A stretch of DNA of 64,000 bases, taken from positions 1 through 64,000 of the forward strand of contig JAIPCF010000005.1 in assembly GCA_021738385.1 (NCBI GenBank). Direction: 5' to 3'. The notes under the pieces were generated by a model. It did no database searches, was not told where the DNA came from, and worked only from the letters and a program-made list of their open reading frames with translations. The position numbers and the translations under genes were made by a program. The stretch comes from Sulfuritalea sp. GTDB taxonomy: Bacteria; Pseudomonadota; Gammaproteobacteria; Burkholderiales; Rhodocyclaceae. Numbering within the stretch: position 1 is the first letter of the stretch; every line of letters starts with the position of its first letter. Positions 29,640 through 38,135 of this stretch are shown here, in pieces.

Positions 29640-30179
29640 ATGATTGTTGAAACCGATGTGCCCTTGCTCGATGAACTTCTCGTTTCGTACCGGGATATCA
29701 TCGGTGCCGATTTCACGGCCTATCGCAATCATTGTTTTCGCGTGTTCAATTTTTGCGTGGCGATGGCGGATGCCAATGCAGCGGAGCGGGAACGATTGGC
29801 GATCGCAACGGCGTTTCACGATCTGGGAATCTGGAGCGCGCGCAGCTTCGATTATCTTGAGCCTTCGCAGAGCCTGGCGCGCGACTACCTCAACGCTTCA
29901 GGGCGCGTCGCCTGGATTGACGAGGTGACAGCGATGATCGGGAATCATCACAAAATCACCTGCTTTCAGCCCTGCCGGCTGAGTTTGGTCGAGGTCTTTC
30001 GCCGTGCCGACTGGATCGACGTTTCGCTCGGATGGCTGAGCTTTGGCGTGCCACGCATTTTCATTCGGCAGACGCTTGCCAGTTTTCCCAATGCCGGGTT
30101 TCATCGGATGTTGCTGGCACTCGCCTGGCGACGGACGAAGGCGCATCCTTTGAGTCCACTGCCGATGATGCGACTATGA
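29640..30179 (+). CDS. HD-domain protein
   Basis: YRNHCFRVFNFCVAM...AIATAFHDLGIWSARSFDYLEPS. Confidence 0.8.
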   Translation: MIVETDVPLLDELLVSYRDIIGADFTAYRNHCFRVFNFCVAMADANAAERERLAIATAFHDLGIWSARSFDYLEPSQSLARDYLNASGRVAWIDEVTAMIGNHHKITCFQPCRLSLVEVFRRADWIDVSLGWLSFGVPRIFIRQTLASFPNAGFHRMLLALAWRRTKAHPLSPLPMMRL

Positions 30180-30685
30180 GCCCACCCGAAAAAATTCGCA
30201 GCAATCTCCCGGTGGTGCCGATGACCCTCGCCGAGCTGGAGAAAGTGCGTGCCTCGTGCAAGGCGATGGTCAGGCGGCGAGCGGCAAGTTCCGGCGGCTT
30301 GGCGCTGATCCCGATTCCGGGCGCAGACATTGCCGGTGATATCGGCCTGCTGCTGGAGTTGATTCCGGCGATCAACCGAAAATTCGGGCTGAGTCTGGAA
30401 CAAATCGAGGAACTCGAATTGGGCCATCGAGTGGTCATCTACGCGTTGGTAAGAAAATCAGGCGCCATGATGGTCGGGCAGACAATTACCCGAAAGCTGA
30501 TCGTTTCAGCGCTGCAGAAAGTTGCGGTGCGCATGGGCGCCAAGCAGGTGCTGAAATACATCCCCTTCGCCGGGCAGGCGGCGGCAGTTGCGCTGAGCGT
30601 CTCGGCGATGATGTATCTGGGCAATTCACATGTGGATGCCTGTTTCGAGATCGCCAGTGGCGCAATCAAAAAGCAAAAAACATGA
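30176..30685 (+). CDS. Conserved hypothetical membrane-associated protein
   Basis: 170-codon ORF overlapping the upstream stop (ATGA); hydrophobic GGLALIPIPGADIAGDIGLLLELIPAINRKFG. Confidence 0.65.
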   Translation: MSPPEKIRSNLPVVPMTLAELEKVRASCKAMVRRRAASSGGLALIPIPGADIAGDIGLLLELIPAINRKFGLSLEQIEELELGHRVVIYALVRKSGAMMVGQTITRKLIVSALQKVAVRMGAKQVLKYIPFAGQAAAVALSVSAMMYLGNSHVDACFEIASGAIKKQKT

Positions 30686-31242
30686 CGGAGAAAGCACATC
30701 CAATGACTGCCACCTCCCGCTTCAAAGTACCGGAAAGGCTGGAGACCGAGCGGCTGGTGCTGCGCATGTTTGGCGAAGACGATTGGCGGGCGATGCACGA
30801 GCATTATTCCGATCCTGAATGCGTACGCTTCACGTTTGGCCGCGCGCAGTCGGAAAGCGGTAGCTGGCGGGCCGTGGCCAGCATGCTCGGGCATTGGCAA
30901 CTGCGCGACTATGGCCCTTATGCGCTGGAGGAAAAAGCCACGCGCAAAGTGCTCGGCACCGTCGGTCTGTGGTATCCGATCGACTGGCCGGAGCCGGAAA
31001 TCAAATGGGCGCTGGCGCGCCAGCATTGGGGCAAGGGCTACGCCAGCGAGGCGGTGCGCGCGGTGCAGGCCATGGCGCTCGAACACCTCTCCGAGTTACC
31101 CCTGATCAGCTTTGTCAATTCCGAAAATGCCGCGTCAATTCGTCTCGCGCTGGCCGTGGGGGCGACACTGGAACGCGAGACCGAGTTCCGCGGTGGTTGG
31201 TGGCATGTGTATCGACATCCATCGAAGCGCGATAGCGGATGA
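30682..31242 (+). CDS. GNAT-family acetyltransferase (RimJ/RimL type)
   Basis: ERLETERLVLRMFGEDDWRAMHEHYSDPECVRF...WALARQHWGKGYASEAVRAV. Confidence 0.92.
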   Translation: MTEKAHPMTATSRFKVPERLETERLVLRMFGEDDWRAMHEHYSDPECVRFTFGRAQSESGSWRAVASMLGHWQLRDYGPYALEEKATRKVLGTVGLWYPIDWPEPEIKWALARQHWGKGYASEAVRAVQAMALEHLSELPLISFVNSENAASIRLALAVGATLERETEFRGGWWHVYRHPSKRDSG

Positions 31243-31250
31243 TTTCCGCG

Positions 31251-31280
31251 CGCTGAAACTCGGCGATGGCGAGACGGCGG
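31251..31280 (+). repeat. Dispersed 27-bp repeat copy, intergenic
   Basis: CGCTGAAACTCGGCGATGGCGAGACGGCGG. Confidence 0.85.
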
Positions 31281-31381
31281 TTAGCGGATATGCATCTTCC
31301 AGGCAGGCCGAAAGCATGGGATGTGCCTCGAATAGCCGTCCACGGGCATAGAATGACCTCCTGCCGAATGGGGGAAAAATA

Positions 31382-32155
31382 GTGAAGTCATGCACATTGA
31401 TTGCATTTCTGGCGCCGTTGCTGATGGTTCTCGACGTCGCGGCGGCCGATCTGCCTCTGGGCAGTTGCGCCAACCCCCAGGCAATGACGGACCTGTCCAA
31501 GTGCGATTTTTCGCGCAAGAAACTCAACGGCAAGGATTTGCATGGCGTGCGTCTGGCGGGTGCCAAGCTGGAGAGCACGGATTTTCGAAAAGCCAATCTG
31601 CAGGGTGCCGACCTGAGCGGAAGCAATGCCAAATGGGCCAACTTCACCGGCGCCAATCTGGCGCATGCGGACTTGCGCAAGGCCGATCTGTTTCACGCCA
31701 GTTTCGATGATGGTGATTTGAGCGACGCCAAGCTGGCTGGCGCCAATATGTTCGGCTCCAATCTGATTAATACCCGTGCGCTGAGAGCCGACTTTTCGGG
31801 CGCCTATCTGAAAGACATCCTGATGGAAGGCATCGACCTTTCCGGCGGTTCGATTCGCAACTGCCATGCGGTACGCGGGGTGTTCACCGGGGCGCGTCTG
31901 GTTGGCACCGATCTGTCCGGTGCGGACCTCACCGGTTCTGCCATGGAGCAAGCCGATTTTTCGAATGCGATATTGAAGGCGACAAAACTGACGGGTGCCG
32001 TCCTGCGGCAGGCAATATTCTTCAAGGCGGACATGAAAGATGCCGATCTGACCAATGCCGATGTCTGGAGCGCCAGCTTTGATCAGGCGACGAACCGGGA
32101 CGAGTCGGTGCAGGAGGCGCTGGTCGAACCCTTCGTGGTACGGGATCGCCGCTAG
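31382..32155 (+). CDS. Pentapeptide-repeat protein, secreted
   Basis: Signal peptide plus repeated A(D/N)LXX units (ANLQGADLSGSNAKWANFTGANLAHADLRKADL). Confidence 0.93.
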   Translation: MKSCTLIAFLAPLLMVLDVAAADLPLGSCANPQAMTDLSKCDFSRKKLNGKDLHGVRLAGAKLESTDFRKANLQGADLSGSNAKWANFTGANLAHADLRKADLFHASFDDGDLSDAKLAGANMFGSNLINTRALRADFSGAYLKDILMEGIDLSGGSIRNCHAVRGVFTGARLVGTDLSGADLTGSAMEQADFSNAILKATKLTGAVLRQAIFFKADMKDADLTNADVWSASFDQATNRDESVQEALVEPFVVRDRR

Positions 32156-32193
32156 GCGTCCGGCCCCGGTCTTTCAGGAAAGAGAGTTTCGAT

Positions 32194-33051
32194 ATGGGAA
32201 ATGAGACCCCTGCGGTTGATCTGCAGGCAGCGGATGGCATCAAATTGTCCGCCCGCATCTGGATGCCGCCGACATCGAATGCGGTGCTGGCCCTGGTGCA
32301 TGGCATTGCCGAGCACTCGGGGCGCTATGCGTTTCTCGCCGAACGCGCCAACGCGCGTGGTATCGGCGTGGTCTCGCTTGATTTGCGCGGTCACGGGCGC
32401 TCGCCGGGCGAGCGTTCCTACGTAGAACGCTTCGACGACTATTTGCTGGATGTGGATGCGCTGCTGGCAAAGGCTCACGAACTGGCCGCCGGTCGGCCGG
32501 TATTCCTCATGGGGCACAGCATGGGCGGCGCGATCGCGCTGCGCTGGCTGGCGCAGCGGCAGAAGCCGGTGGTGGGGCTGATACTTTCTTCAGCGGCGCT
32601 CAAGATCGGTGGCGATGTGCCGCGGCTGCTGGTGGCCCTGGCACCGCTGCTCTCGCGCTGGCTGCCGCATCTGCGCGGCACGCGTATCGACCCGGCGGTA
32701 ATCAGCCGGGATCCCGCAGCGGTGGCCGCTTATGTGAATGATCCGCTGGTGAGCCTGGAAGCGCCGCCGGCCCGTACCGGAGCGGAATTGCTTCAGGCGA
32801 TGGCGTCCAATCGCGAAGCGGCGAAGGGCCTGCGCGTGCCGGTGTATCTGTTTCACGGTGACGCAGACCGCCTGACCGATCCGGCCGGCAGCCAGGAAAT
32901 TCACGATCTGTGGGGTGGCCCGGATCGAACGCTGAGGATATGGCCGGGCAGTCGTCACGAGACTCTCAATGATCTCGACCGCGAGATGGTGGTGACGGAG
33001 CTTATCGACTGGGTACAGTCGCATTGCGCTCCGGACTCAAGGGCGGGGTAA
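32194..33051 (+). CDS. Alpha/beta hydrolase (monoacylglycerol lipase-like)
   Basis: LVHGIAEHSGRYAFLAERANARGIGVVSLDLRGHGRSPGERSY; nucleophile elbow MGHSMGG. Confidence 0.93.
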   Translation: MGNETPAVDLQAADGIKLSARIWMPPTSNAVLALVHGIAEHSGRYAFLAERANARGIGVVSLDLRGHGRSPGERSYVERFDDYLLDVDALLAKAHELAAGRPVFLMGHSMGGAIALRWLAQRQKPVVGLILSSAALKIGGDVPRLLVALAPLLSRWLPHLRGTRIDPAVISRDPAAVAAYVNDPLVSLEAPPARTGAELLQAMASNREAAKGLRVPVYLFHGDADRLTDPAGSQEIHDLWGGPDRTLRIWPGSRHETLNDLDREMVVTELIDWVQSHCAPDSRAG

Positions 33052-33507
33052 TGCGGGCAGGGTAATGCGTTTGACCGGGGTCTGCTTTGCCGTATCCAGA
33101 TCATCGAGAACTGAATAGAGTGTGGTCATCAGACCCTTGCCGACGGCCTCTTCAAGGTAGGCATACTGCGCTTCGACCAGAGGCATAATGCTCGCCACCA
33201 GTTTCTCGCTGCGTGCTGACAGACGTACCAGTACTCGCCGCTGATCGTCCGGAAAGCGAGTCCGAACCACCAGGTTCAATGCCTCCATACGGGTCAGGAT
33301 GCCGGCCAGGCTGGGGCTCAGAATCTGGCACAACTCGCAGATTTCCCGTGGTTCGAGCTGTTCGCGTTCGCTCAGTACGCGCATGATCCGCCACTGGGGC
33401 TCGGTCAGTCCGTAATGGTTCAGGATCGGTCGAAAGTGGCTGAGCAACTCCTCCCGTGCTCTGAGCAGCAGCTGCGGGAGATTGCTGTAGGTGGTTTTTC
33501 GCTTCAT
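33037..33507 (-). CDS. MarR-family regulator, HpaR-like (homoprotocatechuate operon regulator type)
   Basis: LPQLLLRAREELLSHFRPILNHYGLTEPQWRIMRVLSEREQLEPREICELCQILSPSLAGILTRME. Confidence 0.82.
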   Translation of the reverse strand: MKRKTTYSNLPQLLLRAREELLSHFRPILNHYGLTEPQWRIMRVLSEREQLEPREICELCQILSPSLAGILTRMEALNLVVRTRFPDDQRRVLVRLSARSEKLVASIMPLVEAQYAYLEEAVGKGLMTTLYSVLDDLDTAKQTPVKRITLPALPRP

Positions 33508-33690
33508 TGGATTCTCCTGAACTACCGTTGCCGAAAGGGCTGATGGCACCCAAAAAAGAGAGCGAGGTAGCAATGAATCCATGTCGGGAAGAACTATCAG
33601 GCTGGGCTGCAGCAACAAAGCGCGGCAGTTGGAATGCCATGCACTGCAGGAAAACGCCGGATCAAACCAGCGACAAGCTGGCGGCATGAC

Positions 33691-33798
33691 ATGAGCCATC
33701 ATCAATCAAATCCGCCAGCCTGCATCAGGGGTACCGTGTATGGCGTCATCCTCAACGACACGCGCTCGCTCGCGCAGGAGCGCGGCTTGATCGCCTGA
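33691..33798 (+). pseudogene. Possible hpaG N-terminal remnant
   Basis: 35-aa ORF MSHHQSNPPACIRGTVYGVILNDTRSLAQERGLIA, divergent from the HpaR-like regulator; GTVYGVxLNxR resembles HpaG N-termini. Confidence 0.4.
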
Positions 33799-34012
33799 GA
33801 CAATAGCCGACGCTGCGACGCAGAGCGTGATGGTGTCTATCCGATCTGGATTCATTAGGAAAACGGAACGTGTTACGCTTTATAGCTCATTGAGGCGATC
33901 CGAGTGAAACGCAACCCGCGCCGCTAGAGCTGGCAGTTTTTGGCTGCATCCATGCCTGCGCCTGACGGACACCCGCCCCGATCTGTTTGTAACTTTCCCG
34001 AGGGGATAGACC

Positions 34013-34570
34013 ATGAATCAAACCGAACCCAAACCCGATACCGATTCCGCAGAAAACGCAGAAACCGAGACGCCGTCAGCGGAGCAAAGTCGCTACGAGG
34101 CGCTTTACGATCGTTTCACCGAGCGCGCGCGCGAGCTGTTCGATGCCGGTCAGGAAAAGAGCAAGGAGGCCATGGAAAAAGCCATGGAAAGTGCACGTGA
34201 GCAGCTTGCGGCGGCTGAAGAGTTCTCGGCGGAGCAGGGCGAGGCCTTCAAGAAGTTCATGCGCCGCGACCTCGATCAGACAGCGGAAGAAATGCGGATA
34301 CTCGGTCAGGAAGCCAAGGATCGGCTGAATCCTTCGCGATTGGGTGCCGGCGCGCTGTCGTCGATGGCGAAACTGCTTGAGGTAACTGGCACTGCGCTGC
34401 AAAACCTTTCACGCAAGGCCGAGGATGCCCTGCACTTCAACACCGGCGAGATCACTGCGGCAGGCACCCTGACCTGCACCAAATGCGGGCAGAAGGTACA
34501 GCTCAAACACAGTGCGCACATCCCGCCCTGCCCGAGCTGTCACGGAACGCAGTTTCGCAAGGGATATTGA
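34013..34570 (+). CDS. Zinc-ribbon-containing protein
   Basis: YEALYDRFTERARELFDAGQEKSKEAMEKAMESAREQL...CTKCGQKVQLKHSAHIPPCPSCHGTQFRKGY. Confidence 0.8.
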   Translation: MNQTEPKPDTDSAENAETETPSAEQSRYEALYDRFTERARELFDAGQEKSKEAMEKAMESAREQLAAAEEFSAEQGEAFKKFMRRDLDQTAEEMRILGQEAKDRLNPSRLGAGALSSMAKLLEVTGTALQNLSRKAEDALHFNTGEITAAGTLTCTKCGQKVQLKHSAHIPPCPSCHGTQFRKGY

Positions 34571-34657
34571 GCCCGTCCGCCGGAATACAAGCTGTCACTC
34601 GGATGCAAGGCTGCGACTCGTGAAGCTCGCGGTTGAAAAGCACAAGGAGTTTGGGTC

Positions 34658-35452
34658 ATGCGCAAGACACTAATCTGGCTCGCGGCTGCCGCCATTCTTG
34701 TGGCGGGAGGCATTGTCGCTTATCTGTTTTTGTTGAAAGCGCAGCGAACCCCGCCACCGGAGATATCGCAACAAGTGGCTCTGCCGCCGGTGCCAAAGCC
34801 CGCACCCGTTGCGCCGGTGATCCGTCATCCGCTGGAAAGCTCACCCGAGAAGCTGCCCCTGCCTGCGCTTGAACAAAGCGATGCGCCACTACTCAAGGCG
34901 CTGAGTGAATTGCTGGGAGACAAGTGGCTGGCCTTGTTTTTCACCGATAACGTGATCCACCGCGTCGTCGCGACGGTTGATAGTCTCCCGCGCAAATATT
35001 TGCCAGGCGGCGTGATGCCGCTAAAAAGGGCGCCGAAGGCTTTTGTCGTTACGGGCAAGGAAGACAGTCTGGCGATCAGCCCGCGCAATGCGGCGCGCTA
35101 TGGTCGCTACATTCAACTGACGCGTGCGCTGGATGCAAAGAAACTGGTCGCCTTGTATGTTCAGTTTTATCCACTGTTTCAGCATGCCTACGAGGAACTT
35201 GGCTATCCCAAGGCGTACTTCAACGATCGTCTGGTCGAAGCCATCGACGATCTGCTGGCCGCTCCCGAACTCAAAGAGCCGGTTGCGCTGGTGCAGCCCG
35301 GCGTGCTCTACGAATTTGCGGACGCCACACTCGAATCGCGCTCGGCGGGGCAGAAGATCATGATCCGCATGGGACGCAACAATGCCGTCCATGTCAAAGC
35401 CAAACTGCGCGAAATCCGCAAGCTGGTCACCGGCGGATCCGGCCCCTCCTGA
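34658..35452 (+). CDS. DUF3014 domain-containing protein
   Basis: N-terminal TM; DAPLLKALSELLGDKWLALFFTDNVIHRVVATVDSLPRKYLP...GQKIMIRMGRNNAVHVKAKLREIRKLV. Confidence 0.85.
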   Translation: MRKTLIWLAAAAILVAGGIVAYLFLLKAQRTPPPEISQQVALPPVPKPAPVAPVIRHPLESSPEKLPLPALEQSDAPLLKALSELLGDKWLALFFTDNVIHRVVATVDSLPRKYLPGGVMPLKRAPKAFVVTGKEDSLAISPRNAARYGRYIQLTRALDAKKLVALYVQFYPLFQHAYEELGYPKAYFNDRLVEAIDDLLAAPELKEPVALVQPGVLYEFADATLESRSAGQKIMIRMGRNNAVHVKAKLREIRKLVTGGSGPS

Positions 35453-35477
35453 AAAGTCGGCGATGGCGAGACGGCGG
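35405..35477 (+). repeat. 73-bp direct repeat, copy 1 (3' end of the DUF3014 gene)
   Basis: CTGCGCGAAATCCGCAAGCTGGTCACCGGCGGATCCGGCCCCTCCTGAAAAGTCGGCGATGGCGAGACGGCGG. Confidence 0.95.
35449..35475 (+). repeat. Dispersed 27-bp repeat copy at the stop of the DUF3014 gene
   Basis: CTGAAAAGTCGGCGATGGCGAGACGGC; supplies the TGA stop codon. Confidence 0.85.
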
Positions 35478-35512
35478 CGCAGTGGTTAAACAGCCGCGCC
35501 GGTCCTTGCGCT

Positions 35513-36433
35513 ATGCTTGCACCATTGGAAATCTCAATTCTCGAGGGAGGCAACATGCCGAAGGTGGTAGTCAATGCGAATGGTCAAGTGCTCGGGGAAT
35601 TTCCGGTCAACAAGGACCGGATGGTCATTGGGAGCAAGGCGTCCAATGAGATTTCCCTCGACAATGTCAATGCCGACAACGAACATGCGGTAATCACCCG
35701 TTGCGGCGATCTCTACGTCATCGAAGATCTTGGCAGCGCAAACGGCACCTTCGTGCATGACAGGAAGATCACCAAACTGCTGCTGAGCGACGAGGACCTG
35801 ATCTCGGTCGGTAGCTGCCAGCTTCGCTTCGTCGAGGAAGATGCCGGGAGGGGCGATGCCGAAGCCGCGCCAGGCAAGTCCAGGGCCAAGGCACCGCCTG
35901 TGGCACTGGACGCAGGTAAACCGGCACCGGCACCCCAGGTCAAGAAATCCGTGGCACCGCCCACCGCCAAAGGCCCCGTGGCGGCAGGCGAATGCCCGCA
36001 CTGCGGCTACAAGCGCCTGCCCAAGGATGCCAAAGTGGCGGAAGACAGATGCCCTTCGTGCAAGATGGGCTATGCCACCACACCGGGCGCCCTGATCCGC
36101 GCCGAATCGAAAACCGGCGACCGCCTCGAGGTCTATGACAGGGAGGTCGTGATCAAGCGCAAGATGGGCGTAAAAGTGCTGCTGCAAAGCCTCAAGGGTG
36201 ACCTGCTGGAAGGCATCAAGGGGGACAAGTACGTTCCCATCGACTCGATCGCATCGATCCAGATCAAGCCGGCCAGCGCCCTGCTGGCGGGCCACATCAC
36301 CATTGTCCTGCCGGAGTCAAAGGAAGGCTTCAAGCTCGCCGGCCTGGACGATTGCACCGTCGAGTTCGTCAAGCGCGAGGAAGAGAAGTTCCTCGAGGTC
36401 AAGGCCTACCTCGACGCAAGGATCGGCCGCTAG
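35513..36433 (+). CDS. FHA-domain protein with internal zinc ribbon
   Basis: FHA core MVIGSKASNEISLDNVNADNEHAVITRCGDLYVIEDLGSANGTFVHDRKI; CPHCGYKRLPKDAKVAEDRCPSCKMGY; ORF may start at the ATG at about 35555. Confidence 0.85.
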   Translation: MLAPLEISILEGGNMPKVVVNANGQVLGEFPVNKDRMVIGSKASNEISLDNVNADNEHAVITRCGDLYVIEDLGSANGTFVHDRKITKLLLSDEDLISVGSCQLRFVEEDAGRGDAEAAPGKSRAKAPPVALDAGKPAPAPQVKKSVAPPTAKGPVAAGECPHCGYKRLPKDAKVAEDRCPSCKMGYATTPGALIRAESKTGDRLEVYDREVVIKRKMGVKVLLQSLKGDLLEGIKGDKYVPIDSIASIQIKPASALLAGHITIVLPESKEGFKLAGLDDCTVEFVKREEEKFLEVKAYLDARIGR

Positions 36434-36452
36434 CCTTCCAGCGGGCGCGGCC

Positions 36453-37736
36453 TCAGTACGCGGTGGCCAGTTCGCTGGTCGCCTGCGCCAGTCGATCGAC
36501 CAGGATATTCATGAACGAGCGGTTGAACTGGAGCTGGCAGTTTTCAGACGCCTTGCGTAGAGAGTCAGCCTTGATCTTGAAGAGAGTGACGGGCGTGTCG
36601 GCCGCGATGGTGGCAGTTCGCGTCAGTGCGCCCTGCCGGATGTAGCACATCTCGCCAAAACAGTGTCCCTTGCCCAGCGTGCTCAGCTTCTTGTCGCCCT
36701 TGATCACGCGCACACTGCCATCGGCGATGACAAAGAAGAAATTGCCTTTTGTTCCCTCGTCGACCAGGAAAGTGCCGGACGGCACGCGGCCCCAGATGCT
36801 GATGCGCAGCACTTCCCAGAGCTCTATTTCGCTGAAGTCCTGAAAGAACGGCAGCGCCTTCAGCATATTGAAGCGCTGGGTCTCCGAATCGGCCTGTTGT
36901 GGCAGATCCAGCTCCGCGATGGTCGACAGATCCTCGGTGAACTCACGCCAGTTGGCATGCCGCTCCGGCGTGTTACGGCGCAATGCCTTGGTCACGATGT
37001 CGGCCAGTCGCGCCGACAACTCGGGACGATGGGTACGGATGCTGGGGGGGTCTTCGTTCAGTATCTTGTGGGTCAGTCCGTAGTTGGTGTCGGATTCGAA
37101 GGGCAGGCGGCCGGTGAGCAGCTTGTACATCACTACGCCCAGAGAATAGATGTCGGTCTGGTAGCTCAGGGTGTCGTTGCGGACCTGCTCTGGCGACATG
37201 TAGGCGGGCGAGCCTACCCCGGTCAGTTGCGTCTCGTCGTTCTTCGCCAGGATCGCGGCGCCGAAGTCGGCGATCTTCAATGCACCGTCCTTGCAAACCA
37301 TGATGTTTGCGGGCTTGATGTCGCGATGGATGATGCCGTTGCGGCTGGCAAAATCGAGCGCCATAGCGCATTTGAAGGCGATCTCGATCACCTTGTCCAC
37401 GGGCAGCAGGCTCTCTACGTGGCCGAATTTTTCGAGTGTTTCGCCTTGCACGTATTCCATGACGATATAGCCGTCGTCGCGGCCCAGCAGCGCGTCGTAG
37501 ATGCCGACAATGTGCGGGTGGTTGAGGCGGCCGGCCAGGGCGGCCTCGTTGGCGATCAACTTGCGATAGGTATTGCCGTGCTCGGTGTCGGACAGGATCT
37601 CGGGTTTGAAGACCTTGATCGCCACCTCGCGATCGTTGAACGTGTCGTAAGCGAGGTAAACGATGCTCGTCGCGCCCGTGCCGAGCTCTCGGATGATTTC
37701 GTACTTTTCAATACCGACTTCAGCAGCTTGCTCCAT
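36453..37736 (-). CDS. Serine/threonine protein kinase fused to a C-terminal cyclic-nucleotide-binding domain
   Basis: Kinase motifs (GTGATSIVYLAYD, AIKVF, IIHRDIKPANIMV, DFGAA, SPAYMSPEQ) plus cNMP-binding region (FLVDEGTKGNFFFVIADGSVRVIKGDKKLSTLGKGHCFGEMCYI). Confidence 0.93.
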   Translation of the reverse strand: MEQAAEVGIEKYEIIRELGTGATSIVYLAYDTFNDREVAIKVFKPEILSDTEHGNTYRKLIANEAALAGRLNHPHIVGIYDALLGRDDGYIVMEYVQGETLEKFGHVESLLPVDKVIEIAFKCAMALDFASRNGIIHRDIKPANIMVCKDGALKIADFGAAILAKNDETQLTGVGSPAYMSPEQVRNDTLSYQTDIYSLGVVMYKLLTGRLPFESDTNYGLTHKILNEDPPSIRTHRPELSARLADIVTKALRRNTPERHANWREFTEDLSTIAELDLPQQADSETQRFNMLKALPFFQDFSEIELWEVLRISIWGRVPSGTFLVDEGTKGNFFFVIADGSVRVIKGDKKLSTLGKGHCFGEMCYIRQGALTRTATIAADTPVTLFKIKADSLRKASENCQLQFNRSFMNILVDRLAQATSELATAY

Positions 37737-37873
37737 TTATCATTAGCTCCTCATGCAGGACAGGAAATCCAACCGGCTTTGGAGGAGTGTGCCTGACGCC
37801 GGGTGTAGCCGTCAATCGCCGACTTTGGCCGACTGTACTCAGCGTCCACCGGCCGCTACCTGGCAACGTCAGG

Positions 37874-37946
37874 CTGCGCGAAACCCGCAAGCTGGCCACC
37901 GGCGGATCCGGCCCCTCCTGAAAAGTCGGCGATGGCGAGACGGCGG
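37874..37946 (+). repeat. 73-bp direct repeat, copy 2
   Basis: Two mismatches to copy 1 at 35405-35477. Confidence 0.95.
37918..37944 (+). repeat. Dispersed 27-bp repeat copy within the downstream direct repeat
   Basis: CTGAAAAGTCGGCGATGGCGAGACGGC. Confidence 0.85.
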
Positions 37947-38135
37947 AGCGGTGGTGCAACCTCCACGCCGCCTTCGACATCCGCGTATCCAGGCGTATCG
38001 ATGCCTGCCGAAGGCCTGCTGTGCTTTGGGGTGTCCCCGAAAATGGGGACATCGCATTTTTAGTGATTGCTCCAGAATCGAATCGAATCCGGAACCTGAT
38101 ACCGGAGGGTTCATTCAATCAATGGAGGAGTCATC

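Noticed and set aside
21100-33050. Continuation of the cassette array through the plus-strand strip of small genes
   Set aside because: No attC-like sites found between these genes, and DUF1631 and other members are not typical cassettes; shared orientation alone is not sufficient.
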